Source: Nonomuraea muscovyensis
Lineage (GTDB): Bacteria; Actinomycetota; Actinomycetes; Streptosporangiales; Streptosporangiaceae
NCBI RefSeq assembly: GCF_014207745.1
Contig: NZ_JACHJB010000002.1
Span: 806,001-870,000 of the forward strand
DNA: 64,000 nucleotides
Reading direction: 5' to 3'
Below are positions 15,914 through 23,606 of the stretch, in pieces; within the stretch, counting starts at the first letter, position 1, and each line of letters opens with the position of its first letter. The notes under the pieces are model-generated. The model was given only the letters and a program-made list of their open reading frames with translations. It was not told the DNA's origin and searched no databases. Position numbers and translations under genes: made by a program.

Positions 15914-16046
15914 TACCCGGCGATCTGACCGCTCCTGCCGCGCCGGCGACGGCCGACGAGCCCCACACCGAGCAGGAGCCGGAACACGATGACCAGCATG
16001 CCCCCACCTCAGCGCGCTTGTTCACCCCTCCCAGAGTCGGCAAGAG

Positions 16047-16346
16047 GTGGTCCTGGGCGTCGACATGCACAACCGGGTCAAGAACCGTTCGCTGGCCCGC
16101 GCCGTCTCGGGTACGGCCTGGCGGGAGTTCCACTCGATGCTGGAGTACAAGGCGGCCTGGTACGGCCGCACGCTGGTGGCGGTGGACCGCTGGTTCCCCT
16201 CCTCCAAGCTGTGCTCGGCCTGCGGAACCATGCGAGCCGAGATGCCGCTGAACGTCCGCGCATGGACCTGCGACTGCGGCCAGGTGCACGACCGGGACGT
16301 CAACGCGGCACGCAACGTGCTCGCCGCCGGGCTGGCGGAGAGCTGA
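16047..16346 (+). pseudogene. TnpB (IS200/IS605-type OrfB) C-terminal remnant
   Basis: About 99 residues corresponding to the C-terminal quarter of TnpB. It has a RuvC III-like part (VKNRSLARAVSGTAWREFHS, MLEYKAAWYGRTLVAVDRWF), the zinc finger PSSKLCSACG ... WTCDCGQVHDRDVNAARNVLA and a terminal GLAES. The Asp in DRDVNAARN is the third RuvC catalytic residue. The N-terminal three quarters, including the first RuvC Asp and Glu, are absent, and upstream sequence shows no homology. It cannot be an active nuclease. The sequence after the stop resembles the element's right end. Confidence 0.8.
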
Positions 16347-16463
16347 AACGCCTGTGGAGCTGGTGTGAGACCTCAACGAGAGTCCTCTTGGGCGGGCGAC
16401 CGCGGTGAAGCATGAAGCCAACCGGCGACGGTGGGAATCCCCTCCCGTCAAGGGGGGAGGAGG
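16347..16463 (+). mobile_element. IS605-type right end / omega-RNA-like remnant
   Basis: Downstream of the TnpB stop the sequence runs through GAAGCATGAAGCCAACC and GGTGGGAATCCCCTCCC, then a GTCAA loop and GGGGGGAGG. This GGGAATCCCCTCCC hairpin before a GGTCAA end is the familiar right boundary of actinobacterial IS605/IS1341 elements, where the omega RNA scaffold is encoded. It abuts the stop codon of the oxidoreductase at 16464. Confidence 0.5.
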
Positions 16464-17378
16464 TCAAGACCGGTCCGCGACGGCCTCGCGGACCGCGGGG
16501 ACGATCTCCCGCGCCCAGCGTCCGATCGCGATGTCGGCGGTCGCGTCGTCGGCCGGGAAGTGGACGAAGCCGGACGCGCCGTGGTCGAGCACCGCGGCCG
16601 TCAGCTCCTCGGCCCACTGCTCGACGGAGCCACCGATCCAGCGGCCGTCGCGGTCGCGGGGCGCGGCGAGCGGGGCGGAGGTGATGACGCCGGGCAGGTT
16701 GTAGATCGTGGCGATCTCCCGGGGGTCGCGGCCGGCGTCGGCGGCCGCCTGGTCGATGACGGGGCGCGAGGTCCGGTAGCGGGGGCTCAGCCAGTCGGCG
16801 GCGTGGCCGGGGATCCAGCCGTCGGCCAGCCTGCCGGTGACCTCCAGCGACTTCGGCCCGACCGAGCCGGTCCACACGGGCGGGGCCGGGATGGGCGCCG
16901 GTTCAAGGCCGGTGACCTGGTAGAACTCGCCGTCGAAGGTCACGGGGTCACCGCCGCCGCACAGCGCCCGCACCAGGGTGATGGCCTCGCCCAGTGCCCG
17001 GACCGCCGCGCCCGGCCCGAGGCGGGGCACGCCCAGCCTGGCGATCTCGTCCCACAGGCCGCCCGCGCCGAGCCCCAGCACGACGCGGCCGCCCGACAGG
17101 GCCGACAACGAGGTGATCGTCCGCGCCAGCATCGGCGCGGGACGGCTCGGGAGGTTGGTGACGTTCACCAGCCCCGCGATCCGCGCGGTGCCACCGAGCG
17201 CCGTCCCCACGATGGAGTAGGCGTCCAACCGGCCGCCGACGTAGGGATGGTCGGAGACCGTGAACAGGTCCAGCCCGTCGCGGTCCGCCTGGGCCGCGTG
17301 GCGAAGGGTCTCCCGCGCCGCGCCGACCGCGGTCGAGAGCCCGGCGCCGAACCAGGTCTTCCGTTCCGGCATTGTCAT
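16464..17378 (-). CDS. LLM-class flavin-dependent oxidoreductase (F420-type)
   Basis: A protein of 304 residues with the luciferase-like (beta/alpha)8 fold: LFTVSDHPYVGGRLDAYSIV, RIAGLVNVTNLPSRPAPMLA, TITSLSALSGGRVVLGLGAG and PPVWTGSVGPKSLEVTGRLADGW. This pattern is typical of coenzyme-F420-dependent reductases rather than bacterial luciferase. The ATG at 17378 follows GGAGAGCGAC. It is divergent from a MarR gene with an operator between. The 3' end coincides with an IS605-type boundary, so the last residues may have been altered by insertion. The substrate is unknown. Confidence 0.85.
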   Translation of the reverse strand: MTMPERKTWFGAGLSTAVGAARETLRHAAQADRDGLDLFTVSDHPYVGGRLDAYSIVGTALGGTARIAGLVNVTNLPSRPAPMLARTITSLSALSGGRVVLGLGAGGLWDEIARLGVPRLGPGAAVRALGEAITLVRALCGGGDPVTFDGEFYQVTGLEPAPIPAPPVWTGSVGPKSLEVTGRLADGWIPGHAADWLSPRYRTSRPVIDQAAADAGRDPREIATIYNLPGVITSAPLAAPRDRDGRWIGGSVEQWAEELTAAVLDHGASGFVHFPADDATADIAIGRWAREIVPAVREAVADRS

Positions 17379-17400
17379 GTCGCTCTCCGTTTCCTGAGTA

Positions 17401-17415
17401 GTTCGTACGGCGAAC
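17401..17415. promoter_or_regulatory. MarR operator between LLM oxidoreductase and marR genes
   Basis: GTTCG-TACGG-CGAAC is a perfect 5-bp inverted repeat with a 5-bp spacer, placed midway between the divergent starts. The same half-sites recur in the palindrome at 19020-19056. Confidence 0.6.
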
Positions 17416-17436
17416 CATGCCTGGTAGGCTGGTCGG

Positions 17437-17958
17437 ATGGGCAAGACCGAGGAGCACCTGGGGATCGTGACCGCGCTGGTGCGGTCATCCTTCCTGGTCA
17501 ACGCCGTCTACGCCGAGGCGGCCCGCGAGTACGGGCTGACTCCCCAGCAGGGGCAGCTGCTCTGCGTGCTGATGGGGCGGCCGTACCGGATGCGCGAGCT
17601 CGGCGAGATGCTGCGGCTGGCCAAGTCCAGCCTCACCGAGCTGGTGGACCGTACCGCCCAGCGCGGCCTGGTACGACGCGAGCCGGACCCGACGGACGGG
17701 CGCGCGGTGCGGGTCACGCTCACCGAACGGGGCGCCGAGCTGGCCGAGGTGTTCTACACCGGGACCTGCGAGCGGATCGACGAGCTTCCGTCAGGTCTCG
17801 ACGGCGCCGACCGCGCCGCGCTCGCCGAGTTGCTCAGCCGGGTGGTGCGGGACAACACCGTACCGATGATCTTCCTGGACTCGGCCGGGTCAGGCGTCCA
17901 CGGGCACGCCGCCGGCGACGCCGAAGAGTGCGGCGAACCGGCTGGTGAACAGGTCTGA
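17437..17958 (+). CDS. MarR-family regulator
   Basis: A protein of 173 residues. The winged helix is seen in YGLTPQQGQLLCVLMGRPYR, MRELGEMLRLAKSSLTELVD and RGLVRREPDPTDGRAVRVTL. The C-terminal tail (from about residue 150) overlaps the convergent flavoprotein gene by 69 bp and looks non-conserved. Its operator-like palindromes lie upstream of both neighbouring redox genes, so it probably controls the LLM oxidoreductase, itself and the FAD oxidoreductase. Confidence 0.88.
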   Translation: MGKTEEHLGIVTALVRSSFLVNAVYAEAAREYGLTPQQGQLLCVLMGRPYRMRELGEMLRLAKSSLTELVDRTAQRGLVRREPDPTDGRAVRVTLTERGAELAEVFYTGTCERIDELPSGLDGADRAALAELLSRVVRDNTVPMIFLDSAGSGVHGHAAGDAEECGEPAGEQV

Positions 17959-18999
17959 GCCCTTGTACTCCGCCACCGCCTGCGGGGGCAGGACGATGGG
18001 TCCGTCCGGGGACGGGAGCTGGCCCACCCCGCCCTCGGGCCCGAGCGGGAGCAGCACGAAGGGCACGGCCGACGGCCGGTAGACGGCGGTGGGCTGCTCG
18101 CCGCGCGCGTGGGCGATGATGTTCGCGGCCACGATCTCGGCGTGCTGCATGGCGTTCCCGGCCATTTTGGCCTCCGCGACGTCGGTGATGTCGCCGATCG
18201 CGTAGATGTGAAGGTGGCCCTCGACGTTGAGCGTCTCGGAGACCCGGATACGCCCTTCCGGCGTGCGCGCGGAGGCCAGGTCGGCATCGAGGTAACCGGT
18301 GTCGACGCTGACGCCGTGGGCGCGGAACCAGATGTCGGCGGAGATCTCCCCGCCGGTGGCCGGAACGGTGAACGACCCGGCCCGGCCGGGCTCGGTCGGC
18401 GGCCGCGCCCCGAGCGTGGTGCCGAGCCGCACGTCCACGCCGAGCGCGTCGAGCTGGCGGCGCAGATCTTCGCGCAGCTCGGGCTGGAAGCCGGGCAGCA
18501 GCTCCGCGACCGGGTCCACCACGGTGACGTGCTTGCCCGGCCAGACCGCTTTGATCTCGCCGGACAGCTCCAGGCCGACCGGCCCCGCGCCGACGATCAG
18601 CACCCGGGCGGCGCCCGCCAGTTCGAGGTGTGTGGCCAGCAGCCGGTCCCGCGCCTCGCTCGACAGGTCGGTGTCGAACTTGAACGGGAAGGGGTAACCG
18701 GATCCGGTGGCCAGCACGAGATAGTCGGCCTCGACCCGTTCGCCGGAGGCCAGGACGACGCCGGCCGAGTCGACCGATACCGCGCGCTCGCGGACGACCC
18801 GGCCGCGCTCGAGCAGCCGGTCGTAGGGGAAGAACAGATTGTCCGCCCAGTCCGGCCGGGCCAGCGCGCGCAGCGACACGGCGTTCTGTACGAAGGCGTC
18901 CTTGGGCTCGACGAGAACGACGTCCGTGTCCTGGTCCAGCGCCTTGGCGGCGGCGGCGCCGCCGTACCCGCCACCGATGATCGCGACCGTGGGACCCAT
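17890..18999 (-). CDS. NAD(P)/FAD-dependent oxidoreductase (AIF/NDH-2-like)
   Basis: A protein of 369 residues with two Rossmann motifs: GPTVAIIGGGYGGAAAAKAL at the N-terminus (FAD) and ARVLIVGAGPVGLELSGEIK near residue 145 (NAD(P)H). The second FAD contact is LHIYAIGDITDVAEAKM. It resembles AIF-type and ferredoxin/rubredoxin reductase-like flavoproteins. There is no membrane anchor, so quinone reduction is uncertain. The ATG at 18999 is nine bases from GGAGA and is preferred over the GTG at 19008. It is likely controlled by the MarR protein through the operator at 19020. Confidence 0.85.
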   Translation of the reverse strand: MGPTVAIIGGGYGGAAAAKALDQDTDVVLVEPKDAFVQNAVSLRALARPDWADNLFFPYDRLLERGRVVRERAVSVDSAGVVLASGERVEADYLVLATGSGYPFPFKFDTDLSSEARDRLLATHLELAGAARVLIVGAGPVGLELSGEIKAVWPGKHVTVVDPVAELLPGFQPELREDLRRQLDALGVDVRLGTTLGARPPTEPGRAGSFTVPATGGEISADIWFRAHGVSVDTGYLDADLASARTPEGRIRVSETLNVEGHLHIYAIGDITDVAEAKMAGNAMQHAEIVAANIIAHARGEQPTAVYRPSAVPFVLLPLGPEGGVGQLPSPDGPIVLPPQAVAEYKGSDLFTSRFAALFGVAGGVPVDA

Positions 19000-19019
19000 G
19001 ATGCTCACTCTCCAAACTT

Positions 19020-19056
19020 GTTCGGGATACGAACCATATTAGTTCGCATCCCGAAC
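19020..19056. promoter_or_regulatory. large palindromic operator upstream of the FAD oxidoreductase
   Basis: The arms GTTCGGGATACGAAC (19020-19034) and GTTCGCATCCCGAAC (19042-19056) are inverted repeats with one mismatch, around CATATTA. The inner CGAAC/GTTCG halves equal those of the MarR site at 17401. Confidence 0.6.
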
Positions 19057-19076
19057 TGCAACCCGGGCGCCCTTGA

Positions 19077-19119
19077 GCAACCGAGGTTGACTGGGCCCCA
19101 AGTAGTCAACTAAGGTTGC
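19077..19119. promoter_or_regulatory. inverted repeat upstream of the HTH/Clp-N operon
   Basis: GCAACCGAGGTTGACT (19077-19092) and AGTCAACTAAGGTTGC (19104-19119) form an imperfect inverted repeat (13 of 16) ending four bases before the HTH start. It is a good candidate for autoregulation by that protein. Confidence 0.5.
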
Positions 19120-19123
19120 TTGT

Positions 19124-19360
19124 ATGGCCGGTGTTGATATTTCCGCTCCCCAAGATCCCGCTGACGCGCTCGCGGCCGTGGCGGCGTTGCGACGCCTGGC
19201 CGACCAGATCGAGGACGCCGCCGTCGAGCAGGCGATGCGCGACGGCTGGACCTGGCCCCAGGTCGCCGAGGCGCTCGGAGTCACCCGCCAGGCAGTCCAC
19301 AAGAAACACGCCAAGCGGCTCATCGCCGCAGGGGTCAAGCTGAGGAGACGCGACGAATGA
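19124..19360 (+). CDS. small helix-turn-helix regulator
   Basis: A protein of 78 residues. A helical N-terminus (DALAAVAALRRLADQIEDAA) precedes WTWPQVAEALGVTRQAVHKKHAKRL, a clear helix-turn-helix of the type often paired with Clp-N proteins in actinomycetes. It overlaps the next gene by ATGA, so the two are co-translated. The inverted repeat directly upstream suggests autorepression. Confidence 0.75.
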   Translation: MAGVDISAPQDPADALAAVAALRRLADQIEDAAVEQAMRDGWTWPQVAEALGVTRQAVHKKHAKRLIAAGVKLRRRDE

Positions 19361-19836
19361 CCAGCTTCGACAGATACCTTCAAAGGATCATCGATCGGGG
19401 GTCCCGCGAGGCTCACGAGGACGGGTCGGCGGCGATCGAAGCGCACCATCTGCTGCTGGCGATCGCCGCCGAGGTCGAGCCCGCCACCGGAGAGCTCCTC
19501 TCCTCTGCCGGGCTCGACCGGCAGGCGGTCCGCGCGGCGCTGGACCGGGAGTTCGAGCACAGCCTGAGCGCGGCCGGGGTGTCCGCCGGCGCCTTCGACC
19601 TGCCCCGCCCGAGCCCGGCCGCCAAGCCCCCGACCCAGCTCGCGGCGTCGTCCAAGCTGGCGCTGGAGCGGATGGCGAGGGCGTTCCGCAAGAAGGACCT
19701 GCGGCCGGCGCACCTCCTGCTCGGCATCCTGCAGGCCGAGGCCGGCACCGTGCCGCGGGCGCTCGCCCTGGCCGGCGTCGACCGCGGCGACCTGACCGTG
19801 CGCGTACGGCACCTCATCGCCTCCGAAGGCGCGTGA
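19357..19836 (+). CDS. Clp N-terminal (Clp R) domain protein
   Basis: A protein of 159 residues made of two Clp-N repeats without an AAA+ ATPase: EAHHLLLAIAAEVEPATGEL with SSAGLDRQAVRAALDRE, and RPAHLLLGILQAEAGTVPRA with LALAGVDRGDLTVRVRHLI. Clp-N domains bind substrates or adaptors of ClpC/ClpA. A stand-alone copy could be an adaptor, or could modulate its HTH partner. The partner arrangement is conserved in actinomycetes, but its biochemical role is not known to me. Confidence 0.75.
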   Translation: MTSFDRYLQRIIDRGSREAHEDGSAAIEAHHLLLAIAAEVEPATGELLSSAGLDRQAVRAALDREFEHSLSAAGVSAGAFDLPRPSPAAKPPTQLAASSKLALERMARAFRKKDLRPAHLLLGILQAEAGTVPRALALAGVDRGDLTVRVRHLIASEGA

Positions 19837-20286
19837 CCGGACGGCCCGGCCGGGCAGGTCCCAGACGACGGTGGCCGCGGCGGCCACCGTCCGCGTAGTG
19901 ACCGTCCGCGTCGTGACCGTCCACGCCGTCAGCACCCGCGCCGTCGAGCCGTCCGGGACGCGTTCCGGCTGCCGGACCTGGCGGGGCCGGCGCGTCTGGA
20001 TGCCCGGTATCGTCGCCGGCAGCGAGGGGCCTGGACACCCGCCTGGGTCCACGCCTGAGAGAAAAGTCCGCGACGACCGGTTCCTTTCCCGGCGCGCCGC
20101 CGTCATACGGGCACAACACCGCGTACCCCGACGAGCGGCTCAAGGCACTGGACCGGCTGGTGGGCACCGGACGGTGAGCGGGCGGCACCGGTGGCGGCTA
20201 CGACTCGCTGATGACCCGGATCGGCTGACCGGCTGTCGCGGTGGGCCGGGCGGCACACGGCCGTCGCCCCACCGTCGCCCGGCGCC
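19837..20286. other. 450-bp stretch without a supported gene, with 15-bp repeats
   Basis: It contains four diverged 15-bp tandem units of the type GTGACCGTCCGCGTC (19883-19942). The plus strand near 20103-20176 could be read as SYGHNTAYPDERLKALDRLV before a stop, which looks protein-like but has no start and no recognised family. It is probably a degraded gene end. Confidence 0.5.
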
Positions 20287-21669
20287 TCAGCGCGGCGCGT
20301 CACGCAGGGCCGTGACGATCCTGCGCACGTCGGCGTCGGTCGTGCGCCAGTTGCTGAACGCCGCGCGCAGCGCGGGCACCCCGTCGTACACGGTGGGCGT
20401 GACGAACACCTCGCGTGACAGCCGGCCGGCCAGCTCCGCGAGACGGTCGGCCGTGGGGTCGCCGGCGAGGGTGAAGCAGACGACGTTCAGCCGCACCGGC
20501 GCGAGCAGGCGCAGGCCGGGCAGCTCCTCGATGGCCTCGCCGAGCGCGCGGGCGCAGGCGACGCAGCGTTCGACGATCTCGCGGTGGCCGTCACGCCCGT
20601 ACGCGTACAGCGTGAACCAGGCGGCGAGGGCGCGCAGGCGGTGGGAGTTCTCCGGAGTGAGATGGACCGTGTCGGGAGTGTCGCCGAGTGGGCCGAGGTA
20701 GGCGGCCGAGTTCTGGAAGACGGCCGCCTGCAGGTCACGGCGGCGGGTGAACTGCACGGCGCTGTCGTAGGGCACGTTCAGCCACTTGTGCAGGTCGACG
20801 CAGAGGGAGTCGGCCAGGTCGAGCCCGGCGACCAGGTGGGCGTGCTCCGGCGACAGGGCGGCGAAGGCGCCGAACGCCGCGTCCACGTGCAGCCAGAAGC
20901 CGTACCGTTCGCGCAGCGCGGCGATGGCCTTCAGGTCGTCGAAGTCGACGGTGTTCACGGTGCCGGCGTTGGCCACCACGACGCACGGCCCGTCCGCCTC
21001 CCGCAGCGCCGCCTCCAGCGCGGCCGGGTCCACCGCCTCCCGGCCGGGCAGCAGCGGCACCCTCACCAGTGCCCGCCGGCCGAGCCCGAGCATGGACAGC
21101 GCCTTGGCCACGCTGGAGTGCGGGCTGCCGGACAGCACCCGCACCCGCCCCAGCGGGCCCGTCCCGTCCTCGGCCGGTGAGACGCCGAGCCGCTCCCCCA
21201 GCCATTCGCGGGCGACGGCCAGGCCGACTGTGTTGGACATGGTCGCGCCGCTGACGAACGTCCCGTGGTGCTCGACGGACAGCCCGAACAGCTCGCGCAG
21301 CCAGCCGAGCGTCTCGCGTTCGAGCTCCTGTCCCGCGCCGTCGAGGGAGGAGTTGGAGTTCTGGTCCCAGGCGCCGGTCAGCCAGTCGCCGACCAGCGCC
21401 GCCGGGGTCACGCCGCCCGTCACGAACCCGAGGTAGCGGGGGCCCGCGCTGCTCGACAGCCGGGGTTCCCAGCGCCGGGCGAACTCCTCCAGCGCCGCGC
21501 GCGCCCCCGCTCCGCCTGCAGGCAGCGCGGCGGGCGCGGGGAGCGGGGACGGCGGCGGCGGGACGACCTCGCGCTCGCCGACGGCCTTGAGCAGGGCCGC
21601 GGCGTGCGCCTGGACGTGCTCCAGCAGGCCGGGCAACTCGTCACGGTCGGCGGCAAGTCCCCTGAACAC
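20287..21669 (-). CDS. PLP-dependent aminotransferase/decarboxylase (group II decarboxylase family)
   Basis: A protein of 460 residues of the aromatic-amino-acid/glutamate decarboxylase fold. Landmarks are YLGFVTGGVTPAALVGDWLT, DQNSNSSLDGAGQELERETL, FVSGATMSNTVGLAVARE, the Asp pair in WLHVDAAFGAFAAL, and the Schiff-base lysine in SLCVDLHKWLNVPYDSAVQF. It presumably decarboxylates an aromatic or acidic amino acid. The GTG at 21669 follows GGAGAACGCC; an ATG further out adds an Arg/Pro-rich non-conserved leader. It is on the same strand as terC, 132 bp downstream, and is likely separate. Confidence 0.85.
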   Translation of the reverse strand: MFRGLAADRDELPGLLEHVQAHAAALLKAVGEREVVPPPPSPLPAPAALPAGGAGARAALEEFARRWEPRLSSSAGPRYLGFVTGGVTPAALVGDWLTGAWDQNSNSSLDGAGQELERETLGWLRELFGLSVEHHGTFVSGATMSNTVGLAVAREWLGERLGVSPAEDGTGPLGRVRVLSGSPHSSVAKALSMLGLGRRALVRVPLLPGREAVDPAALEAALREADGPCVVVANAGTVNTVDFDDLKAIAALRERYGFWLHVDAAFGAFAALSPEHAHLVAGLDLADSLCVDLHKWLNVPYDSAVQFTRRRDLQAAVFQNSAAYLGPLGDTPDTVHLTPENSHRLRALAAWFTLYAYGRDGHREIVERCVACARALGEAIEELPGLRLLAPVRLNVVCFTLAGDPTADRLAELAGRLSREVFVTPTVYDGVPALRAAFSNWRTTDADVRRIVTALRDAPR

Positions 21670-21801
21670 GGCGTTCTCCGTTCTCCTCCGGCACGTGCGG
21701 CGCGGATGGGCACGACAGTACGCCGGGACGCCCGCGCCCGCTCCGGCGGGCGGGGGCACCCGCTCCGGCGGCACGAGCGGCCGGAACTCACCGCACGGAA
21801 C

Positions 21802-22791
21802 TCACCGCACCGCCCGGCGCTCGGGCCGCAGGCTGGTGAGCGTGACGGTGGCCAGGACCGCGACGATGACGCCGAGCGAGGCGAGCGTGGGGATCTCCGG
21901 CACCCACGCCCACAGGCCGTGCGCCCAGTGCAGGATCAGCTTGACCCCGATGAACGCCAGGATGACGGCCAGCCCGTGGTTGAGGTGCCGCAGCTTGGTC
22001 AGTGCGCCCTTCAGCACGAAGTACAGCGCGCGCAGGCCCAGCAGCGCGAAGGCGTTGGTGGCGAAGACGAGGAACGGGTCCTCGGTCACCCCGTACACGG
22101 CGGGCACCGAGTCGACGGCGAAGACGATGTCGGTGGCGAACACCGCCACGACGGCCGGCGCCAGCGGCGTGACGGCCAGGCGGCCGCCCTCTCGCACCAC
22201 CACCCGGAAGCCGCGGTAGTCGCCGGTCACCGGGACGAAGCGGCGCAGCAGCCGGACGCTGCGCATGGAGTCGATGTCGACCTCCTGCTCGCCGCCCTTG
22301 ACCGCCTCCCTGAGCACCTTGGCCGCGGTCACGACGAGGATGGCACCGAACAGCAGGAACGCCCACGTCCCGCTCTGCAGCGCCGCCGCCCCCAGCGCGA
22401 TGAACACCACCCGGAGCACGAGCGCCCCGATGATCCCGTACAGCAGGACCCGCTGTGCCAGCTCGGCCGGCACCGCGAACGCCGTCAGCAGCAGCATGAA
22501 CACGAACAGGTTGTCCACCGACAGCGACTTCTCCACCACGTATCCGGTGAAGAACTCCACCGCCACGGTGGTGCCGAACGCGCTCCACAGGTAGGCGCCG
22601 AACGCGAGCGGCAGCACCAGGTAGAACACCGACCAGGCCACGGCCTCGCGCATGTGCACCTCGTGCGGGCGCCGGGTCAGCACGATGTCGATCGCCAGCA
22701 GCAGGAGCAGGGCGGCGACGGTGACCGTCCACAGACCGGTCGATGCGACGGTGTCCGGACCGGACGCAGCCAGAACTGTCCCCAGGGGCAT
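21802..22791 (-). CDS. terC: TerC-family membrane protein, probable manganese exporter
   Basis: A protein of 329 residues with about nine membrane segments. The acidic metal-site motifs of TerC/Alx proteins are present: EKSLSVDNLFVFMLLLTAFA and FATDIVFAVDSVPAVYGVTE, together with DPFLVFATNAFALLGLRALY and AVILAFIGVKLILHW. Family members relieve manganese overload or metalate exported proteins. The ATG follows GGAGGTTTC. The leader carries a yybP-ykoY-like riboswitch, strong support for Mn(2+)-responsive control. Confidence 0.92.
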   Translation of the reverse strand: MPLGTVLAASGPDTVASTGLWTVTVAALLLLLAIDIVLTRRPHEVHMREAVAWSVFYLVLPLAFGAYLWSAFGTTVAVEFFTGYVVEKSLSVDNLFVFMLLLTAFAVPAELAQRVLLYGIIGALVLRVVFIALGAAALQSGTWAFLLFGAILVVTAAKVLREAVKGGEQEVDIDSMRSVRLLRRFVPVTGDYRGFRVVVREGGRLAVTPLAPAVVAVFATDIVFAVDSVPAVYGVTEDPFLVFATNAFALLGLRALYFVLKGALTKLRHLNHGLAVILAFIGVKLILHWAHGLWAWVPEIPTLASLGVIVAVLATVTLTSLRPERRAVR

Positions 22792-22795
22792 GAAA

Positions 22796-22912
22796 CCTCC
22801 TCGAACGTACGCAGCCGTTCGAGGTCTCCTTCGCCCGGGGTCATGGGCGGCCGCCCGGGGGCGCATCGGTGCGCCCGTACTGACCGGATCGGCACTTGGG
22901 AAGTACTCCCCT
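22796..22912 (-). ncRNA. yybP-ykoY-type manganese riboswitch upstream of terC
   Basis: On the minus strand the leader reads GGGGAGTACTTCCC, then a central GC-rich stem and CCCGGGCGAAGGAGACCTCG just before the gene. These are the diagnostic 5' GGGGAGUA and 3' GA(G)GGAGAC elements of the yybP-ykoY aptamer. The aptamer spans about 22814-22912. The following hairpin CTCGAACG...CGTTCGAG (22800-22823) abuts the GGAGG ribosome site, giving a plausible translational expression platform. Confidence 0.75.
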
Positions 22913-22964
22913 CGCTCGCCCCAGGGTAGGCGAAACCGGACGGATACTCCACCCGGCTTGAAAG

Positions 22965-22982
22965 AATATGTAGATCGGTCTA
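22965..22982. promoter_or_regulatory. LmrA/QdoR-type TetR operator, copy 1
   Basis: AATATGTAGATCGGTCTA matches the operator described for the Bacillus LmrA/QdoR repressors (AWTATAtagaNYGgTCTA) at nearly every position. It is 11 bp upstream of the TetR start, fitting autorepression. Confidence 0.7.
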
Positions 22983-22993
22983 CTTTGTGAGCC

Positions 22994-23551
22994 ATGGGAC
23001 AGAAAGGCACCGAGACGCGGGACCGGCTGCTCGACGCGACGCAGGAGCTGATCGAGACCGGAGGCTACCTCGGCGCCGGGCTCAACCAGGTGATCGCCGC
23101 CAGCGGCGCGCCGCGCGGCTCGCTCTACTTCCACTTCCCCGACGGCAAGGACCAGCTGGTCGGCGAGTCCGTACGGCGGGCCGGCCAGGCGATCGGGGCC
23201 GCCATGGAGGACCTGGCCGGCTCCGGCGGGTCCACGACGGAGTTCGTCGAGGGCGTGCTGCGCCACCTGGGCGACCGGCTGGAGGAGTCGGGCTGGCGCA
23301 AGGGCTGTCCGGTGGCCACGGTGGCGCTGGAGATGGCCGCCACCAGCGATCCGCTGCAGAAGGCCTGCTCGGAGGTCTACACCGGGTGGGAGGCGGCCCT
23401 GCGCACGCGACTGGCGGACCGGCCGGATGCCGACGACCTCGCGATGACGATCCTCGCCCTCGTCGAGGGCGCCCTCCTGCTGGCCAGGACGCACCGCAGC
23501 AGGGAGCCGCTGAACAGGGTGGCCCGCCAGATCGCGGCCCTGCTGCGCTGA
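22994..23551 (+). CDS. TetR-family regulator, LmrA/YxaF (QdoR)-like
   Basis: A protein of 185 residues. The HTH is TRDRLLDATQELIETGGYLG, AGLNQVIAASGAPRGSLYFH and FPDGKDQLVGESV. The C-terminal domain has the LmrA/YxaF-like segment GWRKGCPVATVALEMAATSD and later LVEGALLLARTHRSREPL. Bacillus relatives respond to flavonoids and repress a quercetin dioxygenase and an efflux gene. The operator copies at 22965 and 23607 indicate that this protein represses itself and the downstream fused enzyme. The inducer here is unknown but plausibly aromatic. Confidence 0.88.
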   Translation: MGQKGTETRDRLLDATQELIETGGYLGAGLNQVIAASGAPRGSLYFHFPDGKDQLVGESVRRAGQAIGAAMEDLAGSGGSTTEFVEGVLRHLGDRLEESGWRKGCPVATVALEMAATSDPLQKACSEVYTGWEAALRTRLADRPDADDLAMTILALVEGALLLARTHRSREPLNRVARQIAALLR

Positions 23552-23569
23552 CCCGGGACACGGAACACG

Positions 23570-23595
23570 GGCCCGCCGCAACCGGCGGGCCTTTT
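23570..23595 (+). terminator. intrinsic terminator after the TetR gene
   Basis: GGCCCGCCG / CGGCGGGCC form a perfect 9-bp stem with a CAAC loop, followed by TTTT. This separates the regulator transcript from the next gene. Confidence 0.85.
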
Positions 23596-23606
23596 GCGCA
23601 CCAGAA

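Noticed and set aside
15903..16046. Upstream half of a full-length TnpB gene
   Set aside because: No TnpB-like residues can be read in any frame before 16040, so the gene is truncated rather than frameshifted.
19871..20286. Plus-strand open frame across 19871-20701
   Set aside because: Arg/Pro/Gly-rich composition typical of a shadow frame in GC-rich DNA, no domain, and it overlaps the real PLP decarboxylase gene.
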